Origin: Spisula solida | Taxonomy: Eukaryota; Mollusca; Bivalvia; Venerida; Mactridae | Assembly (NCBI GenBank): GCA_947247005.1 | Contig: OX365955.1 | Coordinates: 5,714,001-5,778,000 of the forward strand | Reading direction: 5' to 3' | DNA length: 64,000 nucleotides | Part shown: positions 46,145-57,766 of the stretch, piece after piece | How positions within the stretch are numbered: the first letter of the stretch is position 1 | Layout of the letters: every line of letters begins with the position of its first letter | Translations under genes and position numbers: made by a program | The notes under the pieces: model-generated | The model's database searches: none | Told to the model about the DNA's origin: nothing | Seen by the model: the letters and a program-made list of their open reading frames with translations, nothing else

Positions 46145-47265
46145 TTGAAATAGTGACCATGTACACATTATCGGAGTCAGTGACCATGTACACTTTGTAG
46201 GAGTAAGTGACCATGTCCACTTTGTCGGAGTAAGTGACCATGTCCACTTTGTCGAAGTAAGTGACCATGTCCACTCTGTCGGAGAAAGTGACCATGTCCA
46301 CATTGTCGCAGTTAGTGACCATGTCCACTATGTCGCAGGCAGTAAGTGACCATGTCCACTTTGTCGGAGGAAGTGACCATGTCCACTATGTCGCAGTAAG
46401 TGACCATGTCCACTATGTCGGAGTAAGTGACCATTTCCACATTTTCGCAGTAGGTGACCATGTCCACTTTGTCAGAGTAAGTGACCATGTCCACATTTTC
46501 GCAGTAAGAGACCATGTCCACTTTGTCGCAGTAAGTGACAATGTCCCCTTTGTTGGAGTAAGTGACCATGTTCACATTGTCGGAGTACGTGACCATGTCC
46601 ACTTTGTCGGAGTTAGTGACCATGTCCACATTGTCGCAGTTAGTGACCATGTCCACTATGTCGCAGTAAGTGACCATGTCCACTTTGTCGGAGTAAGTGA
46701 TCATATCCACATTGTCGGAGTAAGTGACGATGTCCACATTGTCGGAGAAAGTGACCATGTCCACTCTGTCGGAGTAAGTGACCATGTCCACATTGTCGCA
46801 GTAAGTGACCATATCCACTTTGTCCGAGTAAGTGACCATGTCTACTTTGTTGCAGTAAGTGACAATGTCCCCTTTGTTGGAATAAGTGACCATGTCCACA
46901 CTGTCGGAGTAAGTGACCATGTCCACTTTGTCGCAGTAAGTGACAATGTCCCCTTTGTTGGAGTAAGTGACCATATTCACATTGTCGGGGTAAGTGACCA
47001 TGTCCACATTGTAGGAGTAAGTGACCATATCCACTTTGTCGGAGTTAGTGACCATGTCCACATTGTCGCAGTTAGTGACCATGTCCACTATGTCGCAGTA
47101 AGTGACCATGTCCACTTTGTCGGAGTAAGTGACCATATCCACATTGTCGGAGTAAGTGACGATGTCCACATTGTCGGAGAAAGTGACCATGTCCACTCTG
47201 CCGGAGTAAGTGACCATGTCCACTTTGTCGGAGTAAGTGACCATGTCCACTTTGCCGTAGTAATG
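46145..47265. repeat. 27-bp minisatellite, about 41 units, 16-unit higher-order repeat
   Basis: Unit GTGACCATGTCCACTTTGTC plus GGAGTAA. Units differ at set positions (TTTGTC/TATGTC/ATTGTC, GGAG/GCAG, TAAGTG/TTAGTG). The block at 46609-46780 recurs with the same variant order at 47041-47210, an offset of 432 bp, exactly 16 units. Since 27 is a multiple of 3, long open frames arise on both strands: SDHVHFVGV repeats on plus (46261-47286), VDMVTYSDK on minus (47250-46312). I do not call them genes. Confidence 0.92.
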
Positions 47266-47289
47266 CTTGTGGCATGGCGAGATTGATCA

Positions 47290-50110
47290 GAGACACATAT
47301 TCATTGAGAACTCTGATATTGATGAAATGGCTACTGCTTCAGACGTGTGACTGTAACATTATACAATTAGCTACTAGTAATCTACTGTACATGTGCAGAC
47401 AATTCGAAGCCATACAGAAACGGCGACAGTGCCTAGCCACCCACACAAAAAACAGACAGAATGTACCACCCGTATGCCACCAAAATGATTTTTTAAGTAC
47501 GTCTATATACTGCCTCTCACAATGAATGACGCACATCATGGTTTCTTAAATTAACAAGGGAGATAAATTAGATAATGCAAATGATGATATAACACGTTAC
47601 TGATGAAAACACTTTATTTGCACATGCACTAAAAGTAAAAAATAACACAAATCTTGATATTCGAATGGGTCGCAGCTGAAAATTCACAGTCGCATGCATG
47701 TGAATATCGAACTCATTGTTAAATGGATATTGGACTCCAGTTCGAAATTGGCGTGCAATATTTCAGTACCAACACCACAACTACGAATATTCCGGAGCAC
47801 AAGTCCTGGAAAGTTACCTATTATAACCCACAGTCTAGATGTCTTCTAAACAACATGTCTAAGAAGAATTCTACGTATTTGTTTTTAACAAACACCATCT
47901 CAAAACATCTCAAACAAAGATCTTTACAAGAAACGAAGATTGGAATAGGTAGGTAATGTCAGAATCTTGGCGAAGACAACCAACCGTGAGTTGATAGACT
48001 TAGGATGGACAAGTGGCAAAATGGAACAACCATAGTCTCATGTAAAAGATATATTTAACATTTATTTTGTGAATTATATCATGTGTCAATGTAGGAACAG
48101 TTGATGACGCAATAATAATGTCATTGGCAACGTTCTTACATGCCCGAAGAGGCAGAAAACATGATTGTACGGGAACATGAGTATTTTTTATGGGTATAGT
48201 AATAGTCAGTTGTACAATAGTATGCTCACACTGTCTGAGAAACTAATGAGTGTTTGTTAGCAAGAATGGAAAATGAAATAGGACACATTTTAGGGAAGAA
48301 ACAAAGCAACAAATTGGGACTTAAAAGTTGATATTCCCACATTTCTTAGAATAGCATATCATATTCATAAAGGCAACACCAAACTCCTCGAAACATAAAC
48401 TCTTAGTTGAATTTCAGATGTATATCTAGCTAATCTCCAACAGTCCATAGGATCATATAAAATAACTTGAAAGTTTAAACTAGTTCTAAATAAATAATCC
48501 ATCATCAAACACTGTCGTGGTCGGAGGATGAATTCGGTGATACTGATTTCATCGAAATCAGAAAAGAAATAACAAAAAATCATCCAATATTTATTTCTTT
48601 TGATACTATTTGAATGTGAGATTATACAGTTCAAGATATACAACTACACAAATACTCGAAATATCAGTTTGTGGAGTAATTTGAAATGTTTCGCCAGATG
48701 TTATGCAAACGTCATTAAAATCGACAAACGACGTTAAACAATGGTTTTAACATATTTAGGGAAGATACTCAAACTGCTTATATAACGTTTCGTATGCATC
48801 ATTTCGGAGAATTGTTTGGTATTTTCAACATTGGTTTGATTGCCCTATGGTCATAAATATAAATTAGATACACACAACAAGGCACTACGGAATTATATGT
48901 CTTCAAAAAGCGGACATGTAATTTGAGAAACCCTGTATATGACCAAAATAAGTACACCAACATGAAGGGGAGTCAGTATTAATGTTTGTTTGTACAAATG
49001 TACCAAATTTCAATACAATCGTCCGAAGTTTATTTTTCCCGAGGAATGGCGGCATGTTCCTTAAAGGGCAAACAGGGGTGTAGAAGTGGACAAGACACTA
49101 TATTGATCAACGAATGAACAAGAAGAACATTTAACGTACATCAATGATTAAAGATTGAAAATGGTATGTAGCGTACAAAGCACTCATGATTAAAAGCTAT
49201 CTTCGTACAACAACATCGACAAACGTAAGGACCACACCTCTTTTCTAGTGGTTTGGCCAAGGGTCCGCTTTGAGTGCATATGGTCGAGCTGCACCTAATA
49301 TCTACAAATGCGAAATAAAAATGGTAAAAGTAAGCATTTTCGTTTGCTTAGCATTTAGATGTTGAAAAGTGACTTCAGATTATTTGTGTTTGAGACGTCC
49401 TTTTTGCTGCTTAAATATGGCTTTTTAACCTGGAATTATTAATCGTTTATACAAAGGGTGAAACAGGCACAGTAAACGATTTACTAGAATCAACCACGCT
49501 CAGAGAAGAAACATATTCAAGCAATAATGTTAAGTCAATACACTGGTACATAGTGGTTCAGAGTAGATACCTCAAAATGTATTCACAAAGCTCCTTAGAT
49601 ATTTTAATGACATATTCTCTGACGAAAATTATTAACTTAGGAATAAAAAGGGTTTCAATTTGTATCAGCAATTCTGACTATTTGTAAAATAGTGCAATAA
49701 TAGGACAAAATCCATCTTAGACAAAATCTAAAATTGATTCGTAAGAAAATTATTCAACACACATACAAAATATGTTTGACCAAAAACTTACATATTTGAT
49801 ACATTTACAGTTTCAATGGAACATGGCTCATATATACAATATGAAGGATAAACATAGATCCAATTTCCAAACATATAAAAATATAATTACAAGGAAGGCA
49901 TTATTCAACAGAAACAACAGAGCATAAAAAGGAACCAAAAAAAACCACAAACCACAAGCACATGCTACACTCACTAGCACAAAACTGGCAACCAAAATAA
50001 ATGAATCTGAATAGCTACAAAGACCTACTGTACCTTCATGTTCTAACCTAACCAAAAACCGTATGGAAAAACGTAAATTGTAAAACTCTGCAGTATGTTA
50101 TGAAGTCGGC
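47290..50110. other. Region between FReD gene/minisatellite and kinase 3' end
   Basis: No exon is recognised. Part of it may be 3' UTR of the minus-strand tyrosine kinase, since TTTATT (AATAAA on minus) occurs near 47607 and 48592, but the UTR end cannot be chosen. Confidence 0.35.
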
Positions 50111-50119
50111 ATTAATGCA

Positions 50120-50690
50120 TTTGATATAGTACACAAACAAAACACAACTGAGCATGGAATAACGTAAGGAATCAGTATTTGGTATAGTACACAAACGCAA
50201 CTAAGAATAAAATAACGTTAAGAATCAGTATTTGGTAATTCACAAATAAAACACAACTAAGCATAAAAGAACGTAAGGAATCAGTATTTGGTATAGTACA
50301 CAAACACAACTAAGCATACAATAACGTAAAGAATTAGAATTGGGTATAGTACACAAGTAAACCACAACTAAGTATAAAAGAATGTAAGGAATTAGTATTT
50401 GGTATAGTACACAAACTCAACTAAGTACATGTATAAAAGAACGTAAGGAATTAGTATTTGGTATAGTACACAAACGCAACTAAGTGTAAAATAACGTAAT
50501 AAATTAGTATTTGGCATAGTACACACACACAACTAAGAATAAAATAACGTAAGGAATCAGTCTTTGGTAATTCACAAATAAAACACGGCTAAGCATTACA
50601 CCATGTAAGGAATCAGTCTTTGGTAATTCACAAATAAAACACGCCTAAGCATTACACCACGTAAGGAATCAGCATTTGATATAGTACACA
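50120..50690. repeat. Tandem repeat, about ten units of 51-60 bp
   Basis: ACGTAAGGAATCAGTATTTG then GTATAGTACACAAA and CACAACTAAGCATAAAA recur with small length changes. It begins about 220 bp beyond the kinase stop codon, so it may be within the 3' UTR. Confidence 0.85.
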
Positions 50691-50908
50691 AATAATACAA
50701 AACCAAACATAAATTGATGCAGTAGTTATGCATAATGCTTACTACTAGTTTATATATAGTTAATTAGTTTAAAATAATAGTGTATTGCCAATGATATATA
50801 AAAAGGCAAATGGAATGAGCACAAGTTCCAAACTAAGTCTTTCATTTTGTACCAATAGCATGATATGAACATTTCCAATCACAATCATTGAAGTGGCGAT
50901 CACATCTA

Positions 50909-51041
50909 TTACTTTCTGTAATAATAGTAATCATCCACAGGTGCTGACACGAATACCTCGTCCAATTCTGTTCTAATCTCTGTGAATGTCGGACGAGTGT
51001 TCGGCGACACTGACCACGTCCTCTTCATGATCTGATACCAG
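50909..51041 (-). CDS. Tyrosine kinase last exon
   Basis: Acceptor GGTCGTTTCAG on the minus strand; two bases carried from the previous exon complete Ser. Reads WYQIMKRTWSVSPNTRPTF and ends DDYYYYRK with TAA at 50911-50909. Confidence 0.88.
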
Positions 51042-52977
51042 CTGAAACGACCACATTTATGTATACAGTTCATGGATACTTACTTATAAACAGTGGAGTA
51101 AATTGCCCAATCGGGCAATTCGCGGATTTCCCTAAATACTAGCCCGATCGGGACATTTTGCCCCCAAAAATGCCTGATCGGGAAAAAGAAATGCAGACTT
51201 CTGAAAACTAACCTGCACATAAGGATATTTGGCATGGAATTGATCTGATTTGTATATTTCGTACCACGAAAGGTTTATCTAAAACCCTACCGTTCAAAAT
51301 TATTTTAAATTGTCTATCTTCACTAAATTCTGATATATTAAGTCTTTTTGTTCACTTTCCTGTTTTGGCAACTTAAATTTCTTGATCAGTTAATATATTT
51401 TAAAAAGTAGAAAGTTGCCAAAACGGACAAGTCAGCACAATACATTTGGACTGGTCAAATAGGTAGTTTTTAAGGCTAAATATCTCAGAATCTAGACAAT
51501 TTAATGGAAATTTGAATGGTTGGGTCTTAGATACTTAGTATGCTCTCTTTACTATATGATATAAAACATGTGTTCAGATTATGCTTGGTCAAATATCTTC
51601 ATGCACAGGTCAGTTATTCTAAGGTATGTATAAACTGACAATTTTATTGCCCGATCAGGCAAGTTTGTAAGCATAATTTCCCGATCGGGAAAGTAGTAGA
51701 AATCACCGAATTGCCCAAATCGGGCAATTTCTTCACTGATAAACATTAACAACAAAATTGCCATGTATTAAGGCACGGATATACACTAGAATGTATTCTT
51801 TGATTAAGAATTTAAATTGATATTGTAATCAGGGGTCATTTTAACCTATTTCAGTTTTATGTATTATATAAATGATGTTCTGAATAAATCTTGAAAAGAT
51901 TGAAAATATACTGGATACGGAATGAAGTTGTCTATATTAACACGGTTTCTTACGCTGTCCTTTATATATGCCCTGGACCAAAGATAATAACGTTTTACCG
52001 TATTCTTTGTCGGAACGTCGCAATACCAGACAATTGCACCATACAGTAGACCAATCGAATCCAACTATTGATGCAACCTATTTACATGTTACTGCCATTA
52101 ATAATACTCGTATCATCTTAAAATGTTCATCGTGTATTTAAATAATATCCGATACAAATCAGAAGTTAATACTCGACCCACGTATGCCATGGAACTGTCT
52201 AAAAAATTGTAATGTATACATGTATTATAGCAAAAAAACGATGATTTTGCACATACGTTAACGAGACGAAACCCATGCGTAAACAAAAAGATTCACGCGA
52301 GAACGCGCTGTTAACGTCCAGTTTTACGTATGCACATTCCAGGGCCTCACCGACGAAAATAAACGATTTTACAGCGTCTGTTGAACTGCAATTTCCATTT
52401 TATTTGTAACTACATGTACTAATTAATTTCAATAAGATTTAAATAATACATTTAAACAAACCCGCAGTATCCATGTTTTCTTGGTATTTGCCGATCCTGG
52501 AAGTCGACGCTCATGACAAAAACTGTTATGACGTAACGTTTGTTTTTGTTTGTTTTTACGACGTTACGTTTGTTTACACGACGTCGCCACAAAATTTCCC
52601 GCCAAAATGTAATTATTTCGAAATACAAACGCATAAATTGATGTTTTGTTTGCTATAATAGCGTTTACGCATTCCTTTTCGTGCTATAACATCTGCAGAG
52701 TCTCTCGGGAGCGTTGGTGCCCTCGCCCTGACGGGCTTGGGCACCAACCGTCCCTCGGGACTCTGCAGATGTTATAGCACCAAAAAGCATGCGTTAACCC
52801 TACATTAATGGCAATAACTTTTGCTTAAAAAATCATAAATAATTAATATTTAACTTCGGACAAACGAGTAAATCAACACTTACCTGTCCTCACACTGTTC
52901 AGGTTTCGGCAGATGATAACCACCCTTCAACCTGGCCGGCAAATCTCGACCTTTGATGTCATCATACGGGCTTTCAC
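50909..52977 (-). CDS. Tyrosine kinase C-terminal part (two exons), probably receptor type, partial
   Basis: Exons 52977-52884 and 51041-50909 join in phase to 75 codons: ESPYDDIKGRDLPARL, KPEQCEDSWYQIMKRTWSV, NTRPTFTEIRTELDEVF and a tail APVDDYYYYRK. This is the end of a protein tyrosine kinase C-lobe (SPY after the helix F-G loop, LxxGYxxPxPxxC, YxIMxxxW, RPTFxxIxxxL). The usual CW is here TW. A four-Tyr tail could be phosphorylated. The rest (ATP loop, HRD, DFG, any receptor part) must lie further right or beyond the window; I found no such exon between 53000 and 64000. Boundaries have AG/GT sites (donor GTAAGT). Confidence 0.88.
51091..51738. mobile_element. TIR MITE in kinase intron, 648 bp
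   Basis: CAGTGGAGTAAATTGCCC and inverted CAGTGAAGAAATTGCCCG, continuing for about 90 bp with CCCGATCGGG blocks. ATAAA directly flanks both ends. CAGTG ends recall hAT, but the target duplication is not a clean 8 bp. Confidence 0.75.
52660..52797. repeat. Inverted repeat (hairpin), about 60-bp arms
   Basis: GTGCTATAACATCTGCAGAG and CTCTGCAGATGTTATAGCAC flank an inner GGTGCCC / GGGCACC pair, with CCTGACGGG at the tip. It lies in the kinase intron, 87 bp from the exon at 52884. Confidence 0.85.
52884..52977 (-). CDS. Tyrosine kinase penultimate exon
   Basis: Acceptor GCCAATTCCAG and donor GACAG|GTAAGT on the minus strand; phase 1 in, 2 out. Reads ESPYDDIKGRDLPARLKGGY and then HLPKPEQCED. Confidence 0.88.
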
Positions 52978-53064
52978 CTGGAATTGGCAGGTACATTATT
53001 TTCATACGACTTTGCATACCATCGTGTTCTATTAAATTAGGCTGGACCAGACATATTGTAATAC

Positions 53065-53275
53065 AAGATTATTGCAGACACAAATAAACCCTGCTTGCAA
53101 CCGTAAAGAAAAGAAATCTCCAGTGGTTTGACCAAGTCACAAGGCATGACAGTCTTAGAAAACAATATGTAGAGTGTAGGGGATAGAGAGGACGACGACA
53201 CAAGAGCTGGTCTGACAACGCCAAGAACTGGCCATCTAGTACAAGAAGCCGATAATCCTGGCTGCAGACAAACAC
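53065..53275 (+). mobile_element. LINE fragment, reverse-transcriptase C-terminal end
   Basis: In a broken frame, CNRKEKK, then RGRRHKSWSDNAKNWPSSTR resembles the arginine-rich tail (RRxRGRxxKSWxDNxKxW) found after many LINE reverse transcriptases. Stops interrupt it. Confidence 0.55.
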
Positions 53276-53279
53276 CCAC

Positions 53280-56200
53280 TTCCTCGGCTACAGACTCATC
53301 CCTTTACAGCAAAATATACAGTTAACTTGTCTTTAAATTTACAGTTTGTGAGAATATCTGACATCTAATGGTGTTTCATTTGCCATTACATTCCAATTAT
53401 ATTAATTTATTCGCCTTCCTACATGTGGTTCACAGCTCATTGAAAGATATCAAATCAGATTCTTTCTTCTAGTGCAATAATTGGTATATACAAAATGTAC
53501 ATGATTTACAATAGCTGTATTACAACAAAACCTTGGATATTTCCAACCATGTCTATGTACGTATGTCTCTGCAAGAAATATGAACAGTGTACAGTATTCA
53601 TGACGTCAACAATTATAATATATATCTCATTATTATTGCTGGTACTGTGTCCAATTCTTCAATGAGATATTTCAATTCACTTTTGTTTTGACCCATCACT
53701 TTTCATTATAGTTCTATTTACATAATATACCGGTAACTGATCACTTAAGAATAGTTGACTGTCAGACAGCCAATCAACAGTATGTATAATAGTGTTGTTT
53801 TTGCCTTCCATTGCCGTTGAGAATAGTTTGGAGTTTTGTACTTCCCTTTGTTTTATTCACACCAATAATTTACTTCCATCATGTCACCTATATCTATTTA
53901 AGTGTCTCATTATATCTTCTTTTCATCATTCCATTCGAATGGATAGCATTGTTTTCATCTTTGCGCACTGTTTTAATCGTGTCTTTAATGGCTTTATTTA
54001 ACTGATGGTGTGTCTGTGATATAGATGGTTCTGCATTTCCAAATATCGGACAGTCCTGTTTCCTCCGGTATTTTGACTATCTCCAATGCAGCAAGACCAA
54101 GTCACAGGTTTGTATCAGTCCATAAACTCCCCCATCGCGTCCTCCCTTTATTTACTTGTTTTGCGTTTTTTGTGCTTAGAGAGCTATATATCTAGGCTAG
54201 GGTATCGTCCAATCTCGATGTCGAATTGCTGTAACTGTTGTTCTATGTTATCTGTTGTTTCGTTCATGTTTTGGCAAGTTTCCAATAATTTAGAGGTAGG
54301 TCCTGTCTCTACCAATTATTTACATTCCTTAACAGCTGTATCGAACAAATCAGATGTGGTTGGTGCCCTGGTCTGTGTTCTAAGAATACTGACAACCAAA
54401 CATCAGTGAATACATCACTAACGTATAATTATTATACTGCTGCATCTAAGTAAATATTTACAATTCCGTCCTTGTAAACTAACCCAGACAATCATATCTA
54501 TGAGATAAAATGAGTTATCATGAAACTAAATTTGATTTTTGATTGTAATGAAGCACAATGAGTTTTTGTTGGGCACAAAAACAAAATTGCTAAAATATGG
54601 TTTTGCATATTTTGATTTAGGCACAACTCTCTGGCACACACTTGCATGACTTCCTAGTGATTGCTAAATAGGGACTATAAGCTCTTTATTATTGCAAAAA
54701 TCAGCTCTAGACTTCTTATGAAATAATTGGCTTCATTGGGACTAGAATTCCTCAAGATAGTTCCTTGTATTGACCGAAAATGTTAAATATGCTTTTATGT
54801 TGTGTTATATCGTTAAAATGCTTTCAATATTTATGAAAATGCAAATGAGCTTATTCATATGTAGTGAGTTTTTTTATATAGGGCTATACACGACGAGCAT
54901 TTTGAAACTATTTGAGCTCATCAACTCCACGATGTACAGGTTTATAAATAGTAGCTGTAATGAAAATTAACACTTTTTTGTTCATTGTTATTTTATACCC
55001 CACCCACTTATAGTCGAACTTTAGTGTAATTTCTACATGATATCATTATGTTATGTTAGCATTAGTATATTTACTTCTTTTCTATTTAATAAGACTACTC
55101 AGATGTGTCATATTATGCAGAAAATATTTGGTTATGACAAAAATGCTATTATTTTTACATATTCGTTAATATTCATGAATATTCAAATGCAGTTATCAAT
55201 ACAAAACGATCTGAAAATGCAGTATTATTCATTATAATCATTTCCACTTACAATTGACCAAGCTGTACAGATTTTAGTAATCAAATCACAAAATTGCTTG
55301 GCGGCCATTTTGAATCCAAGATGGCCGCCAAAATATTGATGAAAGTGTATGGTCTATATAATAAAATGAAACCAAAAAAACTAGAGTACAGGAAGATTTC
55401 AAACTGGACCCTATGTTTAACCATTCAAAACCCACTATACGGGTAGAATATGTTATGACCTGCACATGTTCCTTGGTAGATTACAGACAAGCAGAGCACA
55501 ATCAGCAAAATAGGCAGACTTACATGACTTTTTTCGAGTTTGAACCCGTACCCGCCACGTCCATCAAAATGTTCAGACGTGATGGGAACTGCGAGAGCGT
55601 GATGCGAACGTGCTCTGGTGTGATAGGGGACATTACAGTGCCGACACGCATACCATTATACTACACGTATAAAGCACGCACGGGACTGTCGGTAGAATAC
55701 ATAGACTAATATGATCCCGAAAAGAATTTGTTTCGGACAGAAATGTTTTAATAGGGATTGATAAGTTTTGCTTCTTTCATTTCCAAGCAGCATAAAAGCT
55801 TCATTTTTAAACGTAACGGCAATATTTGTAAAGAAACTATGATGTATAATTGTTTTTCTAACCAACTCTCGCTTACTGCATTCCAAGCATGGTTTGCTGT
55901 CAGCATGTTTTATTATCACACATTTGAATCAGAATAGCAGATCAAGATTTTAATTGAGGTCAGAGCTTGGTTAGTCTGATATCAAGACATGTTTGTGATT
56001 CGATAAAAAAACGTCCGAAATGCAATGATTTGTACTCTTGGATTATTTGTTTGAAAAGAATTCTGTAGGCATGTTTGAGATTTGCAATTGTAGCATGGGC
56101 CATTATTCAATTACTTATTCTATTAGTAGACCAACGCGCTAGTATTTTAGATGCGTGCTAAGCATGTTAATATTTCACTTCTAGCAAATCTGTACTGTAA

Positions 56201-57766
56201 GCCATGCAGGGTTGCTGTTTTTCTTTAATTTTGTTTTAAGTACTACCGGAATTTCAAGAGCATTATATTTCAATTAACGATATGTGGTAAGAATCTCTTT
56301 TTAGAGTGGGGTCTTTTATGAGAAGCGAAGATAACGTTTGGATTCCAGCTGCTTTAGGACATATCTGCTAATCAAGCATACATTGACTTTATCTCACAAA
56401 AGAGATTATGCTTATGTTACCTGTAGTGTTGCACTGTTAAACCTCACAACACATATTGTACCATGTAACTGCGAACTTCAATGTCACAGTGATGGTATTT
56501 GCTAGTTGCCACTGCATACCGTCACATGTGTCTTATACTTTGTAACAAATAGGGTTTTTTTCGCCGTTTTTGTATTAGGGTAGACGGGATGCTTTTGGAG
56601 TAAAACTCTTGTCTGTGACTATGATAGAGTGTCGAAAGAGCTGGTAATGTGGTTGCCATTGACACCGCTTGTGACATTCAAAATGATTGGGTGAGGGGGC
56701 AGGCTAAATGTCTAATCTGGCAAACCTGTCTATAAATGTCATTTTTCAAACAGACGCGTGCGATTTGACAGGAGCAGGGTCTCACACAACAAACGTCATC
56801 ATAAATTATAAAATAATACTTTGCACTATTTAAGGTGAAATGTCCATTGATATAAATATCAGTATTAGGCAGTTTTTCTTTTTTCTATAAAAAGTTATTT
56901 CCCCTACTATATAACATAGCCTGTTGTCTCCTGTTTCCGGTCATCTAAGGACAGAACTTATTATAAAATGTTTTTTAATAAGTTAAATTGGAGGAAAGTA
57001 TGACTTAACCATTTATGCAAAACATACAATCAACAAAATCACAAAAATCTAACTTTCATGGTCTATTTTTAGCATCATATCACGTAACCTCCATGGTCTG
57101 AATTTACATGCACTTTCTCGTATTTCCGGTATTTTTCGTATTTTTCATTGACTGGTATTCTAACAAACTTCACATGGGTTTTATCCTTCCAACACATGTT
57201 GAAATCCTGATTAATGGTTGCAAACCAGTCTATAAGTGAGACTTTGAGCAAGAAGTGAGGAGTTGTTTCCCTTTTTAAAAAAAATAATCTGATTTTGTTT
57301 TGTTTGTCGAAAAAATTCGTTTTTGCCCGAATCTGATACAGTTTTTGGTAGAAATCAATTAATATCGGTCAAATCTACGAATTACTCCAAAACGATAGCT
57401 TTGATGTGTACCGGAAATATGAGAAAGCCCGGATATATGAGAAACAAGGACATCCTAGATATTGTTTGTAGAACCGGTTTGAAAAACTTGGTTTGAAATG
57501 GGTATCTGATTTGTCCCCTATCTTCAATATCCAAAATGTTTATGATTGGATATTTACTAGACATATGTGGTACATGTTGCTCTAAACAATATACTTTTAT
57601 AATAGACAGCAGTTATGTCTACTCAACACTTTATGGAGGGGTATGGTAACGCCATCTGGGGTAGCAAAGCCCCCAGGTAAGGTATAGGCGACGCCTATAT
57701 TATACTGGCATTGCTTGTCGTACAGAGGCCTGTCTCAGACGGACAGACGATGGAGACCATAACATA
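53280..57766. other. Region without recognised gene, right of kinase exons
   Basis: Probably intron of the kinase on the minus strand, if upstream exons lie further right. It contains a broken minus-strand frame (54410-53790) and one isolated plus-strand frame (55413-55709), both unidentified. Short ATGGCCGCC-type repeats occur at 55298-55334 and again at 58770-58808. Confidence 0.4.
55413..55709 (+). CDS. Hypothetical ORF, 98 codons open
   Basis: The frame is less AT-rich than its surroundings and reads like coding sequence (FFEFEPVPATSIKMFRRDG, CSGVIGDITVPTRIPLYY), ending TAG-like at 55709 after SVEYID. Five Cys are present. I recognise no family. It could be a transposon remnant, a last exon or chance; upstream splice acceptors are not convincing. 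Confidence 0.2.
   Translation: MFNHSKPTIRVEYVMTCTCSLVDYRQAEHNQQNRQTYMTFFEFEPVPATSIKMFRRDGNCESVMRTCSGVIGDITVPTRIPLYYTYKARTGLSVEYID

Noticed and set aside
46261..47286. 341-codon open frame on plus and 312-codon frame on minus
   Set aside because: Both come from a 27-bp tandem repeat; the unit lacks stops in those frames, so length alone is no evidence for a gene.
54086..54409. 107-codon plus-strand frame
   Set aside because: The opposite strand reads more like decayed coding sequence; no motif on plus.
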